Below, piece after piece: positions 23,476-34,500 of a DNA stretch of 64,000 nt. Positions within the stretch are counted from its first letter, which is position 1. The number at the start of each line of letters is the position of its first letter. The DNA is from Tachypleus tridentatus. Lineage: Eukaryota > Arthropoda > Merostomata > Xiphosura > Limulidae. Below the pieces are notes generated by a model. That model was not told where the DNA came from, searched no databases, and saw nothing but the letters and a program-made list of their open reading frames with translations. The DNA is taken from NCBI RefSeq assembly GCF_004210375.1, contig NC_134837.1, positions 161,799,310-161,863,309 on the forward strand. Reading direction: 5' to 3'. The translations under genes were made by a program, and so were the position numbers.

Positions 23476-26400
23476 GTGAACATTTATCTTAGTTAAGACC
23501 CACTTCATTATATCATAAAAAACAAACTTTATTCACCTAACTTGTAAAATTTGGTGTTTTAAACTAAAGGTCACCAAATTATTATTAACGACCATTGAAG
23601 TTTGTATAAAGTTGAATTACACATTTAATTTAGAAATAAACACATGCACACACAAAATTTCAATGATTCATTTGTAATACTAAATTATTTATTATGGTAA
23701 TGAACACTCTTTCAGTTGATTTAGGCTTCGATAAGATATAATTAAAACTGTTTCCATACAAAATAAATCTACAGTGTTCATACACTAAAGTAATGTTAAA
23801 TTTCAACAACAATAAAAAGAACAATGTAGTAAAAACAAAATATGATGCATTATTCTGTAGCATTTTGTTTTATGATGATGGCATATTTTCTCCAACTGAT
23901 GGTATGCAGCAGGCAATCCATATATATAGATAAGTGGCACATGAGCACATGAAAATATCAGCAAGAAGCAGATATAAGCTCATAATCCACCTGATTAAGT
24001 TGTATTTAACTCCACGTTTAGAACAACCACACACCTCATACTTTAGGAATATTTAAAGTTCTCAACTCCAGAACTACAGATTATGAACACATTATTTTTG
24101 AAAAAGCCTCTCCATTTTTAATGGTTTCTAAACATTAAATAATACAAACTCCTCCATGTTTTAATTAATATAATGAATTCCAGGTTTTCAGTGTTTTTAC
24201 TTTATTTTACTTGAAATGGGTGGTAATGTTAAATTAAGTAAGTTTTGAGACACATGCCTTTGTACACATGTGTAGTTCCAAATGTTTACAAGAATATTTC
24301 CTTTTAGCAAATATTAATTTATAATACGACAGTGCATCAATATTCAAATAGATGGTGATGTAAAATTATGTAAGTTTTGAGACATTTTTCAACATGATCT
24401 GAATATTTTAGTTTGCTTGTGATAAAGTTTCCTTTTAATATAGATTCATTGACAACACATTACCCTTGTAGTTTCATGAAAACAAGGATGTGTTGGTATT
24501 TGTTAGTTTAAACTAGTGTTAAAGTGATAGTCTATTTTTCAAAAACCAACAAGTAAGGAACTTGTAATTGTTTCTAGGTATTATAAGTTATAACACACAA
24601 ATGGCAAACACCAAATAAATATAGAAATTGTTCTATATTTTCTTTCTACCTAAACTTTAAATTTTGAAACTTTGGTTATTAGGAAAACAAGTTAACTATG
24701 GATGTTTCTTATTTTTCACATTCCCCTTTCATCTATTGTGACTGAAAATTAAGAGGTGTGTAAGAAACAAAATTACAATCTAGGTATATCTTTTACACCT
24801 CAGATTTTAAGCCACAAGGAACAAAATGTTTAATATAAATGTTTAACTTACAATATTTCAGTGGCCTACAAAATTTAAATTACTGAATTACATATGTATA
24901 TAATCTTTCATCAAAACTTTGACTCTCATCAGTTTGACTGGAATATACATCCATGCTTTTCTTTTATTTATTTAAATAGTTGCTGTTATATTTTTATTTT
25001 ATGCTGTTGTTCTTTATGTCTTCATTTTACTTCAATATTAAATATTCAAATTTTAAATATTAATAAAAAGTAAGCTCTTTTTCATTTGTGTAAATCATTG
25101 AGTATTGTTTAATCTTGAATTGATTATTTTGTGGTAAACTTATGATATGCAATGAAGTAAAACCAATTGCATCACATAGCTATGTATTGTACTGTTATAA
25201 CTTGACATAAAAACCAGGTTTTACATATGCTTATTAGCAAAACTACAATCATATGCCAAATGACCTGCCAGTACACTTTGTTGAAATAAATTATTATAGA
25301 TCATTTGAAGGTGTATAAACAAGAATTATTTCTGGTTGAAATGTATAATCAATACGAGGAAGAAAGGAAGTTTCACGGCAAAAAGAAAATAATGTCACTC
25401 TCAAACTGTATTTATGACTGTTGGCTTTAGATATTTGGAAATTATAAAATAAATTGTGTATTGCGGTGAATTTTACATTTTTTAACACCAGTAACTTGAA
25501 AAAACATTTTATTAGAAACTATTAATATTGGAACTAAGCATCAAATGTATATAAAATGAACAGATTTGTAGCAATGAAAATTCTCTCAGAGTAGGTGTTG
25601 CCAACCAGTATCACAGCCAAAGAATAAGAGTAAACAAAAGTTCAACCTTTTCATTATTTGAATGTCTCCACTTTTCTTTTTTTTTTGTAAATGTTTAGGT
25701 TTTAAAATTTATAAAATAGTTGAATTAGAAACAAGATCATAGAATCTGGAGAAAAAATAAAACAAAATTGATTAATAAATCTAATGGAATCTTCCTGTGG
25801 ATAAAATTTCAGCAACTTCAAGATATTTATTTGCCTTGCTTTATAAACAAAAATGGTTCTACATTAATATTGCTCATAAACGTTATCATTGTTTGACAAT
25901 ACCCAGACTCTTAAAAGCTATTTTTTTACTTGAATACACAGTTGTATGCTTCACCTAAAATGTTTTCCAGCAACTATAGGGTAAAGCTGTAATAAAGATA
26001 AAAACAAGGCTTTGAATAATATTCATACATATAGATGTATTGAAAATATTGATGAACAATGGCAGCAAAAATCAATATTTGACCAGTGTGTTTATAGCAA
26101 CAAATAATAGTGTAATATATTAGGTATAGAAGTTTATCAAGTTCAAAATTTTATAAATGAACCCACAACTTTAAATAATAACATAGCTTTGCTACAACTA
26201 CATATGGTCTTAAATTGTTACAATGCATTATCCTATCATTTCTGTTTGCTTTTATAAACTGACTCCATCTGTTTTGTCTGTAACTAAATTTTTCTTAAAT
26301 GTTTGAGTTTTATAAATTTTTATGTCTAATATTTTACCATCTTCAATATAGCTTGCTGAGAAATGATAAACTATGTTACAGTGTTTACTACATTCAGCTT

Positions 26401-26769
26401 TTTATACACACATGAATTTGTTCATCATTACAAGGAATTGAGAACAAAGCTTGTAAGGCTTCTTTATTTTGTCACAAATGAGTTTCTTCGACCTTATTTT
26501 GAGCATTATTTGTTTAAATTTGCTGTAAGTTCACAGTTCTTGCTGTAGATTATGGGATTAATTATTTTTGCAATGGAATTTGGAACAATTTAGACATTAT
26601 TTGTGTGGGCTTCCCAAATGTTTGTACATACTGATATCATGGTTATCAAGGGTCAGGAATCCAGTGACAGTACATGAAGTAGACAGTTTGTGTATTTTGT
26701 ACATAAGGTATGTTACCTCTGTAATGGTAATGAAAGTGACAGTATTGGTTAAATTGTTTAATACTTATG
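23476..26769. other. AT-rich stretch without a recognised gene
   Basis: No exon or transposon recognised apart from a short imperfect direct repeat at 24214-24440. Could be intergenic, or intron of the upstream duplicate of the host gene. Confidence 0.5.
24214..24440 (+). repeat. Two imperfect tandem units of about 130 bp
   Basis: 'gggtggtaatgttaaattaa' followed by 'gtaagttttgagacac' (from 24218) recurs as 'gatggtgatgtaaaattatg' followed by 'taagttttgagaca' (from 24352). Both units also contain a 'tttccttttaatata'-like segment. The identity is moderate. Confidence 0.5.
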
Positions 26770-27085
26770 TATTTTTTTATATTATCAGAATTATTTAGTC
26801 ACCAATTTACACTTCTTATTCAGGCATTGTATCATACTGTAACAAATGGAAAGCCAGACATTAAAGAAAAACAATAATATGTTTACAGTCTTCCAAGATT
26901 TCCAAGACAAGTGTTTAGAAGTGATGTAGATAAATAATACACAGCCTCTGAACTGTGAAAGATATGGTATAAATTATTATTTTGCTAGGCTATTTTGTTT
27001 TACTTTAAATCTATTATCCTAATGAAACACAACAAAAATAATATCAGTAAATATAAAAATTCACTGTTATGCATCGCTGTTCATC
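26770..27085 (+). pseudogene. Decayed duplicate of the last exon of the 28480-37182 gene
   Basis: From an acceptor-like 'cttattcag' (ending 26823) the sequence aligns with the functional exon at 37072: 'acaaatggaaagccagacat' here against 'acaaatgggaaaccagagat' there, then 'gtagataaataatacac' against 'gcagataaacaatacac'. The similarity continues into intron upstream and 3' flank downstream ('cttatgaaacacaa'-type text at both). A frame shift after the NGKP motif gives an early stop, so this copy cannot encode the same C-terminus. It implies a tandem duplication of at least the gene end. Confidence 0.75.
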
Positions 27086-27375
27086 TGATGTGTAAGTTTT
27101 AACAATTCTGGTAATTTTACAGCTACCACAAATGTATCTGCATACGACTCATGAGCGCATTCAGATGGATAGGGTGTCTATGGGTTTGAACACGCTTTTA
27201 ATTTTAAATGCTGACTTAAATCCTAAATGTAGTGTAATTTGTGGGTAACATATCTTGATTGTATCCATATTTGGGTTTGAAACTTTCTTTGCTCATAAAA
27301 AAGCGATAAATATTAGCATATATATCGATACGTGTTATTTTTCTATAGGTTGTATTTTACTTGCTCAAAATTTTG

Positions 27376-27654
27376 GGCCCCCTAGCGGTACAGCGGTATG
27401 TCTGCTGATTTACAACGCTACAAATATATTTTCAATACAGCTGGTATGGGTATTAAAACTTCAGTTAAAATAAACTACAGGACAACGTTTCGACCTTCGT
27501 AGTTCATCTTCAGGTTAATTCTTTAACACTTTTTTACTTCAAGTGGGTTTATCGTCATCATGAACGCTGCAAACCAGGTTTCGTAATCGTGGTGGGCAAA
27601 GCACAGATAACCAATGTGTAGTTTTGTGCTTAACTTCAAACAAACAAACAAAAC
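27376..27654 (+). mobile_element. SINE family 2 with a nested insertion
   Basis: The head 'ccctagcggtacagcggtat' and 'tctgctgatttacaacgct' stops at 27419. It resumes at 27563 with 'aacgctgcaaaccaggtttc', 'gtggtgggcaaagcacagat', 'tgtgtagttttgtgct' and an AAAC tail. The split falls at a duplicated hexamer 'aacgct', so the roughly 143-bp segment between is an insertion. Confidence 0.75.
27420..27562 (+). mobile_element. Short inserted element, possibly Penelope-like end
   Basis: It is bounded by 'aacgct' on both sides (27414-27419 and 27563-27568). It contains 'acaacgtttcgaccttcgta' followed by 'gttcatcttcagg'. An 'acgtttcg...catcttcagg' arrangement is, from memory, a conserved feature of Penelope-like element termini. 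No coding capacity. Confidence 0.4.
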
Positions 27655-27750
27655 TGTTTGTGTGATTTGGAAATTTATTCTCACGAGTGCTTTAACACAA
27701 GTTTGCAACTTTCAAAACTTATGTTTCTGCTTTCAACTATAATTTGTAAA

Positions 27751-28020
27751 GACCCGGCATAAACAGGTGGTAAAGGCACTCGACCCTAATCCGAGGGTCA
27801 CAGGTACGAATCCCCATCACACCAAACGTGCTCGCCCTCCCAGCCGTGGGGGCGTTATAATGTGACGATCAATCCTACTATTCGTTGGTAAAAGAGTGGC
27901 CCAAGAATTGGCGGTGGGTGGTGATGACTAGCTGCCTTCCCTCTAGTCTTACACTGCTAAATGAGGAACGACTAGCGCAAATAGCTCTCGTGTAGCTTGG
28001 CGCGAATTTCAAAACAAACC
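27751..28020 (+). mobile_element. SINE family 1, diverged copy
   Basis: The family body is clear ('cagccgtgggggcgttataa', 'ggcggtgggtggtgatgact', 'tcttacactgctaaat'). The tRNA-like head is more degraded ('acaggtggtaaaggcactcg', B box 'aggtacgaatcc'). It lies 460 bp upstream of the start of the host gene. Confidence 0.9.
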
Positions 28021-28479
28021 AATACTTTGCAAATTAAATAAAAGGTAATGTTTCGTTCTCGCGAGCTTCGTCAGATCGTACAGTTTTTAACAAAGGCGCA
28101 TGTGTATAATTTTAAGAACTGCATGCATAGTGTGTGAAATGTCGGCGATTGTTCATCTTTCGTTTAATATATTTTGGTCGGCTTTAACTATATGCTTTTA
28201 AACTATTCTTTCGTAACAGCTTCGTTTTGAATTAAATTTTCGAAGTTGTAAATTGTAATATATTGTCACAAGTTCAGTGTGGAGCTATATATTGTGGTTA
28301 TTGCCATTAAAATAGAAAAATAGAACTGTCTTTCTTCAAACAACAATTATCTATCTGATATTGTAGGGACGCCATGTTACTGAGGGTAAAGCCTTAGAAA
28401 CTAAAAAATTAGCTATAATCATCGATGTAAAATATAAATGGTGCGTTAAAAAGTGTATTAAGTAATCTGTTTCAAGAAA
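28021..28479 (+). promoter_or_regulatory. Candidate 5' region of the membrane-protein gene
   Basis: Between the SINE and the first coding exon, a short stretch is locally CpG-containing ('gttctcgcgagcttcgtcag' at 28055) in otherwise CpG-poor DNA. No TATA box could be placed with confidence. An in-frame TAA at 28459-28461 closes the reading frame just before the proposed start. A 5' untranslated exon or intron could also lie here ('gatattgtag' at 28358-28367 resembles an acceptor). Confidence 0.35.
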
Positions 28480-28598
28480 ATGTTTTCGCATTTGATAAGA
28501 TCTGAAAAGTTTTTCATTAAGATCAATCTGTGGTTGATGGTTGCTATAGGAATTGGTGGTGGTGTTGTTTGTCATATTTCCAACATTAAAAAGTTTCT
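28480..28598 (+). CDS. Exon 1 (start and first membrane segment)
   Basis: The ATG at 28480 has A at -3 and an in-frame TAA 19 bases upstream, which fixes the start. It encodes residues 1-39 plus two bases, including the first hydrophobic helix with a G-I-G-G-G core. The donor is GTAAGT at 28599. Confidence 0.6.
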
Positions 28599-31500
28599 GT
28601 AAGTGATGAGTTTCATTTTAAACCATTGGTTTGGTTAGTTCATGTAAAAAAGTATTTGATTGCGAAAAATGTGAAATTAAAGCAACAAAGATTATATTGT
28701 CTCTCTTTATTGAATTTAATCCGTAATTCGGAAGTAATATCTTTAAATTTGTTTTGCAATAAATAATTATTGAGACATACCTTTGGTGTTAATTTGCATA
28801 ATTCGCAATTACTCATTTACGGTTTCCTTACACTAATGTTATTGCAGTTGGTCCTACGGATGTTTGTAAAGATATGCATGTCTATTGTTGGTATGTATAC
28901 TAAAATAATAAGTTATTCAACTTGTTACGAACACATTACAAATCTGACATCCTTGAATCGTTTTATTTTGTCAGTTATCCTGAGAGCTGCAAAAATCAAT
29001 GCTTGGTCGTGGACACCCTTTCCGAGTTCTCAAGACACATTAAGATCATCACTGGGGCGTTCATGACATTCATATGTCTTGATTTATTTGTTTTCATACT
29101 TGAGGAATTAAAGGTGAGATTTTATTTCAAATCGCCTAATGTAGGAATTTTACTGATAATCCTTTAGTCAATTGAAGAAAACTTTGATTTTAACATGATT
29201 ACATGATTTGTTTATTGGTGGTTATCGCATAAATTAAATGTCAGGGTAACCTGTTTAAAATTTATATATTTATAGTGATTAAGTTAATTTATGCTTGCCA
29301 AGCATTTTTTTTGTCTAGAAGTACACAGTAATGCAGTGAAATATATAGGTGTGCTGGACAAAGTATCTAATTTGTTAGTGGTAGTAAATTTAGCAATAAA
29401 TGAACAGTACGCTTATGTCAAAATAGTGTATAGTTTTATGTACAAAAATAATTTAAACTGTACATCATGGTTGTATTTTAAATCCTACACTGTAGAGTTC
29501 TCTTTTTGTTGTCAAGAAACAACTTTAGAATCTAGGTGAAAAGCTCAACTATCTTTCATTATTTTTAATTTAAACAATAACAGTGTATAACTCTTATTTG
29601 GTTTACCTTTATGGTTCCTTTTATCATAACAGTATCTTAACTTTTGATACACGTCTTCTGTTTTTGCGAAAGGCAGGTTCAGCGGTCATAGAAAACAATT
29701 TGACGATACAAGTTATTCTCTCAAAATGGAAGAAAATTGTTAATTTCCCTTTAACATATAAACCGTTTGGCCATTCGTTCCTACGACGTTTAACTTTACT
29801 TTTTCTAACCTTTCTCTGAACGAAATTATCTTTCAGTTTACTAACTTTTACTTTTTGCTCTCTTCCCGTTCACTCGCTTGGTTGCAGCCTTTTTATAACT
29901 CTCTCTCACTAGGCCGTTAACATTTAGATCAGTAACTCACAAACAATTTCCAATGATCGCCTGCTTTTAATTCTGATTATGAAAAAAAATCGCACAAAAT
30001 AAATAAATGAATACTACTTATACCAAACTGCTTTTTATATCTGAAAATGATGCAAGAACAAACCAACAGCACAGAACAATACAGGAATTATTATTTATGT
30101 TAAAAAAAATGAAAGATGGATTTTTTGGCCTAACTAGGAGATTTAATGTTATTCACATCATTTATGGTGTAATTTGGAACGTTTTATATAGCAGTCGAAA
30201 CATATAATTAGGCCCAGCATGGTCAAATGGTTAGGGCACTCATCTCGTAATATAATGAAAGTCGCGGTTTCCAATCCCCGTCACACCAAACATTCTTTCC
30301 CTTTCAACTGCAGGTGCGTTACAATGTGACGGTCAATCCCACTATTCGTTGGTAAAGAGTGGACCAAGAGTAAATGGTGGATGGTGATGATTAGTTGCTT
30401 TCCCTCTGGTCTTGCACTGCTAAATTAGGGACGGCTAGCGCAGATGACCTGGGTGTAACGTTGCACGAAACTCAAAAACAAATAATATAATTTATCTTTG
30501 TTGACAAACACTTTTTTATATTTGTTTTTTTATATTCACTGTTCTTCTATAGGGTCCGGCATGGCCAAGCGCGTTAAGGCGTGCGACTCGTAATCTAAGG
30601 GTCGCGGGTTCGCATCCGCGTCGCGCCAAACATGCTCGCCCTCCAGCCGTGGGGCGTTATAATATGACGGTTAATCCCACTATTCGTTGGTAAAGAGTAG
30701 CCCAAGAGTTGGCGGTGGGTGGTGATGACTAGCTGCCTTCCCTCTAGTCTTACACTGCTAAATTAGGGACGGCTAGCACAGATAGCCCTCAGTAGCTTTG
30801 TGCGAAGTTCAAAACAAACAAACCCTTTGAGCCCTCTATATGCGAACGTTTTATAACGCTTGCCACAATAATTCCGCACCACCCTATTGAAATCAAAGTT
30901 TCCAATATGTCTTTCGTGCATCATCTCTCCACCAATAGCACATCTGAGTAGAAAAATAATCGCAAACAGATAAATAACAAAATTAAATCCCACAGAAGAA
31001 AAGTTGGTAAATGAGGATGATGTCATGGTGTACAACTGTAACCAACATCCACGTGTGGGTAGGTTGAGGATCAAATGTTAATGATGTATCTACATTTTAA
31101 GCCATGAAATCAGTGTGGAAATGACTGCTTCTAGAGCATGACACAGGAGTGGCATTGACCCATAGATCTGGGATTATGTCATCTGATATCCAAGGGAAGC
31201 CCAATCCATCGCATGAAATCAACTCCTGCGACCACGAGAGTGGTACAAAACATTTAAAGGTTAGAAATACCACCATCACAAGAGAAAACAAGATAATGTC
31301 CAGAACAGAGGTAGAAACAATTCCCATGTACCCTCTGTTACCCACAGCACAGAAAAAAGAATTGTGGGAGAACGCTGGACAACTAGAAACCAGTATGAGG
31401 ACTTACGTTGATTGTTTTACTTTAAAACGAGTTCACAATGTACTGACATTTGTGCAAGGGCAGGGTAATGGTATCCAATTGAAAGAGCTATCTGTACTGA

Positions 31501-34500
31501 GACATCTCACTCTGTTGTATGTGTCTAACGGTAGAGGATGGTTCACCTTCTAGACCAGCAGAAAACCACCAGCCTATTCTGAAATGAATGGTTTTAGTCA
31601 TCTATGCGGAACCCATCCAGCAGGACACCCTCATGGTTAAACACTTCAGTGGCTTGAAAGAGGAAGAGGAGGTAGAGGTCATTAGTGTGTGTGTATGGAT
31701 TGCAAACCTCGAGATATTTTAATGGGTGATCATGAGACCCTATTTTCAAAAGCAGACTATTCACTTTTATTCAATCATGGTATAGCAGGTATTGGCAGCC
31801 ATCCCCTTCTGCTTAACACAGGCTGTTCATAGGTGATACGGGCCTGGATTGGCCTATTTATAAAGGATATATCACGAAGTCATAGACCCTGTAGTAATCT
31901 TATGAAACATCCCATATAAAAGGTTAGCGTGCGAAGCCATGAATATAGCATGTGAATTAACATGGCATACAATGTGGATTTGTGTATAAGAATACTTGCT
32001 CAGGCATCACTTGTTATGGGTGGGATTCAATAGAAGTAATTTGAATCAAAGGCCCCAGAAAGAAAAGAAAGCAATAATAAAAACCTAATTAGTGTAATAC
32101 CCACACTGATGTCTAAAGTACAGACACTGGTGGCAGGTGATACTCCAAGGATGCAGAAACCACGACGTGATAGACATGAGAGATGAATGTACAACTCTGC
32201 TAAATGTCAAATGATATGAAAAGCAAAGGGAAAGGAAACGTGACATTATTGGAAAGAAGAAACACAGGACAACGTACATTTGACAGGGGAACAGAGGAAT
32301 AAGGTAACTGGATTTAACAATGAACCAAATTTGTAAGGGTAAAGGAAGAAAGATCTTTAAAAGAAGGGAATTGCCAAAAGATAAATAGATAGGTATTGAA
32401 ACTCGTGAACATGCCATGCAGGCAATAACAATAAAGACAACATATCACACAGAGACGTCTGCCTGGATCAGGAGACAGTAGAGATGAAGTTGGTTAGTTG
32501 GCTATCTGCATCACACAGCTGGTGAAAAATTAAAAATAAAAGTTACTAAAATATAAAAAGGAATCATCTTGGAAAAAAAACATATGCCAATTTTCGAATT
32601 AAAAACTTAAATGGAATTAAAATGGCAAATGACCCGTAAAGATTTTAAAAAACAACTGAGACGGACAGTGTCACTATCGCTAATAACGTTGTCCAACGTA
32701 AAGGATGAACCCATAGTAAAAATGTTTAAAATGATGTTGTAATTCACAGTCGTAATGACGGCATGACACTAAAATGTGAGCTACATGTGACTTGAATGTC
32801 ACACAGATCACATTTTGGTGTATCAGTCCCAGATAAAAGAAAACGATTGGATAAAAACCGTGACCAATGTGTCGACTAGCCAGGCAACCTCCTCCTTTCA
32901 ATACACATGGAAGCAAGAACAGAAGGTTTGATCTGGAAATGTTTGTTATCATGTTGCTTATTCCAAGTCGACTGTAAATCGTGGCATAATTGAACCTTGA
33001 ATACAGGACCATATTTCATGTATAAGTCAGGCATGACTGATATCACCAGATCAGATAGACTTAGCTGTGATGCCAACGAGTTCATTCCCGTAGATATAGA
33101 TGTGGCCTGGTATTCAGAAAAACTGGATAGAAGTAGATGATGGTGAGTATGATTAGCCAACTCTTGCTTGGAATGAGTGCAAAAATGGCAGTCGCCAAGA
33201 AACAAATGAAAACACACAACTCCAATGTATAAGATACAGAGAGGGCTTCTAACATGCAACGAAAGATGTATGGTGCAAAAGCCAAACCCAAAGGTAGAGT
33301 GTGAAACTGTATATTACCCTACGATAGAAAAATAAAAATATGGGTTATAACACTCTGATGTAGGATTTTAAAGAAAAACCTTAGAGGTGCCCAACTTAAT
33401 CATCCAAATCTGAAGAGAGAAATCTCACTAAAATTTCAGCTAAGATTCCATGATGAAGCATGAACATGTTTTTAACACTAGACAAGCCCATGGTCATTTT
33501 GAAGGCCACAAACTAGCGGGAGAAGACGCCTTAAACATCACGAGAAAGATGCAATAACCTCGTGTGCAAAAGATCATTGCACCACCTCTGAAAGACGTTA
33601 GCATAGAATGAGATCCTGAGGAGAACAAAGGGAAGCAGGTACAATGAATAGGGATGAGGAGTAAGAAAGGGATGTTGAAACCTTCAGACAATACCCTGAC
33701 AAACTTCTACTTGATCTGAACTCATCAGGTGAGCATTAGAACTGTTTGTTGACTAATCATGCGACTTCATGACAAACGATAAGTATGGCACCAGAGGAAG
33801 AAGGAACAGACCAAGACTAGGAAAGGGATGGTTGGAGGACAGGAATCGGTGCTATTTTTGGCTCTGTCTCAAAGAAATGGGTCACCAAATGATAAACGAT
33901 GCATTATTGTTGGACTGAAGCAACCTTCATCTCCAAAGACTCAAAAATTATGTCACACATGCAAGATCTTACAAACTGTGCCACATGAAGGTCTCATAGA
34001 TAAGAAGTATGCAGATGGATCCACAAGCATGATCCAAGTGATCCTAACAACAAAGACACCACGTTTGCAGGGCCAGAGCCGAACACAACAGGCAGGCCAA
34101 TGTGGAAATAAGGAATGAGAGAACTTTTCCAAAAAACTCCTTCATATTCCAGTGAAGACTTCAGACAAGAGATAGATCATTGAGATGTATTGCAACAAAG
34201 TCATCACAGTATGAGAAAAACAGGAGTAGTGAATACCTGGTAGATAAATGGGAGATTTGTGATTTACCACTCCAACCCCTGAACAGGCAGAAGTAAACGT
34301 AACAATTTTTTGGTCCAGATGTAAACAATCTATCCAACCTTAAGGAGAGAGAAGGAAATGATCTATCGCGCGTAAGGGATGAGACATGTTAATGCCATCA
34401 CCGAACTGAAATGAGAAATACTCAACACAAACCCGATTATGGGTGGGTGAAAAGTAAATGAGGTAAGGAGGCAAAACTGTATAAAAGGTAAAGACTGGGA

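Noticed and set aside
26363..26798. Two plus-strand frames between the SINEs and the decayed exon
   Set aside because: No domain and no phase-compatible splice sites. The second ends at the duplicated intron segment.
28480..29113. Tetraspanin gene
   Set aside because: The C-Y-P-E-S-C region with a following helix suggested the end of a tetraspanin, but exon 1 joins directly in phase, leaving only two membrane helices and no C-C-G motif.
31149..31553. 134-codon plus-strand open frame
   Set aside because: It is opposite the coding strand of the DIRS-like element, shows no domain and has no splice signals. Most likely a shadow.
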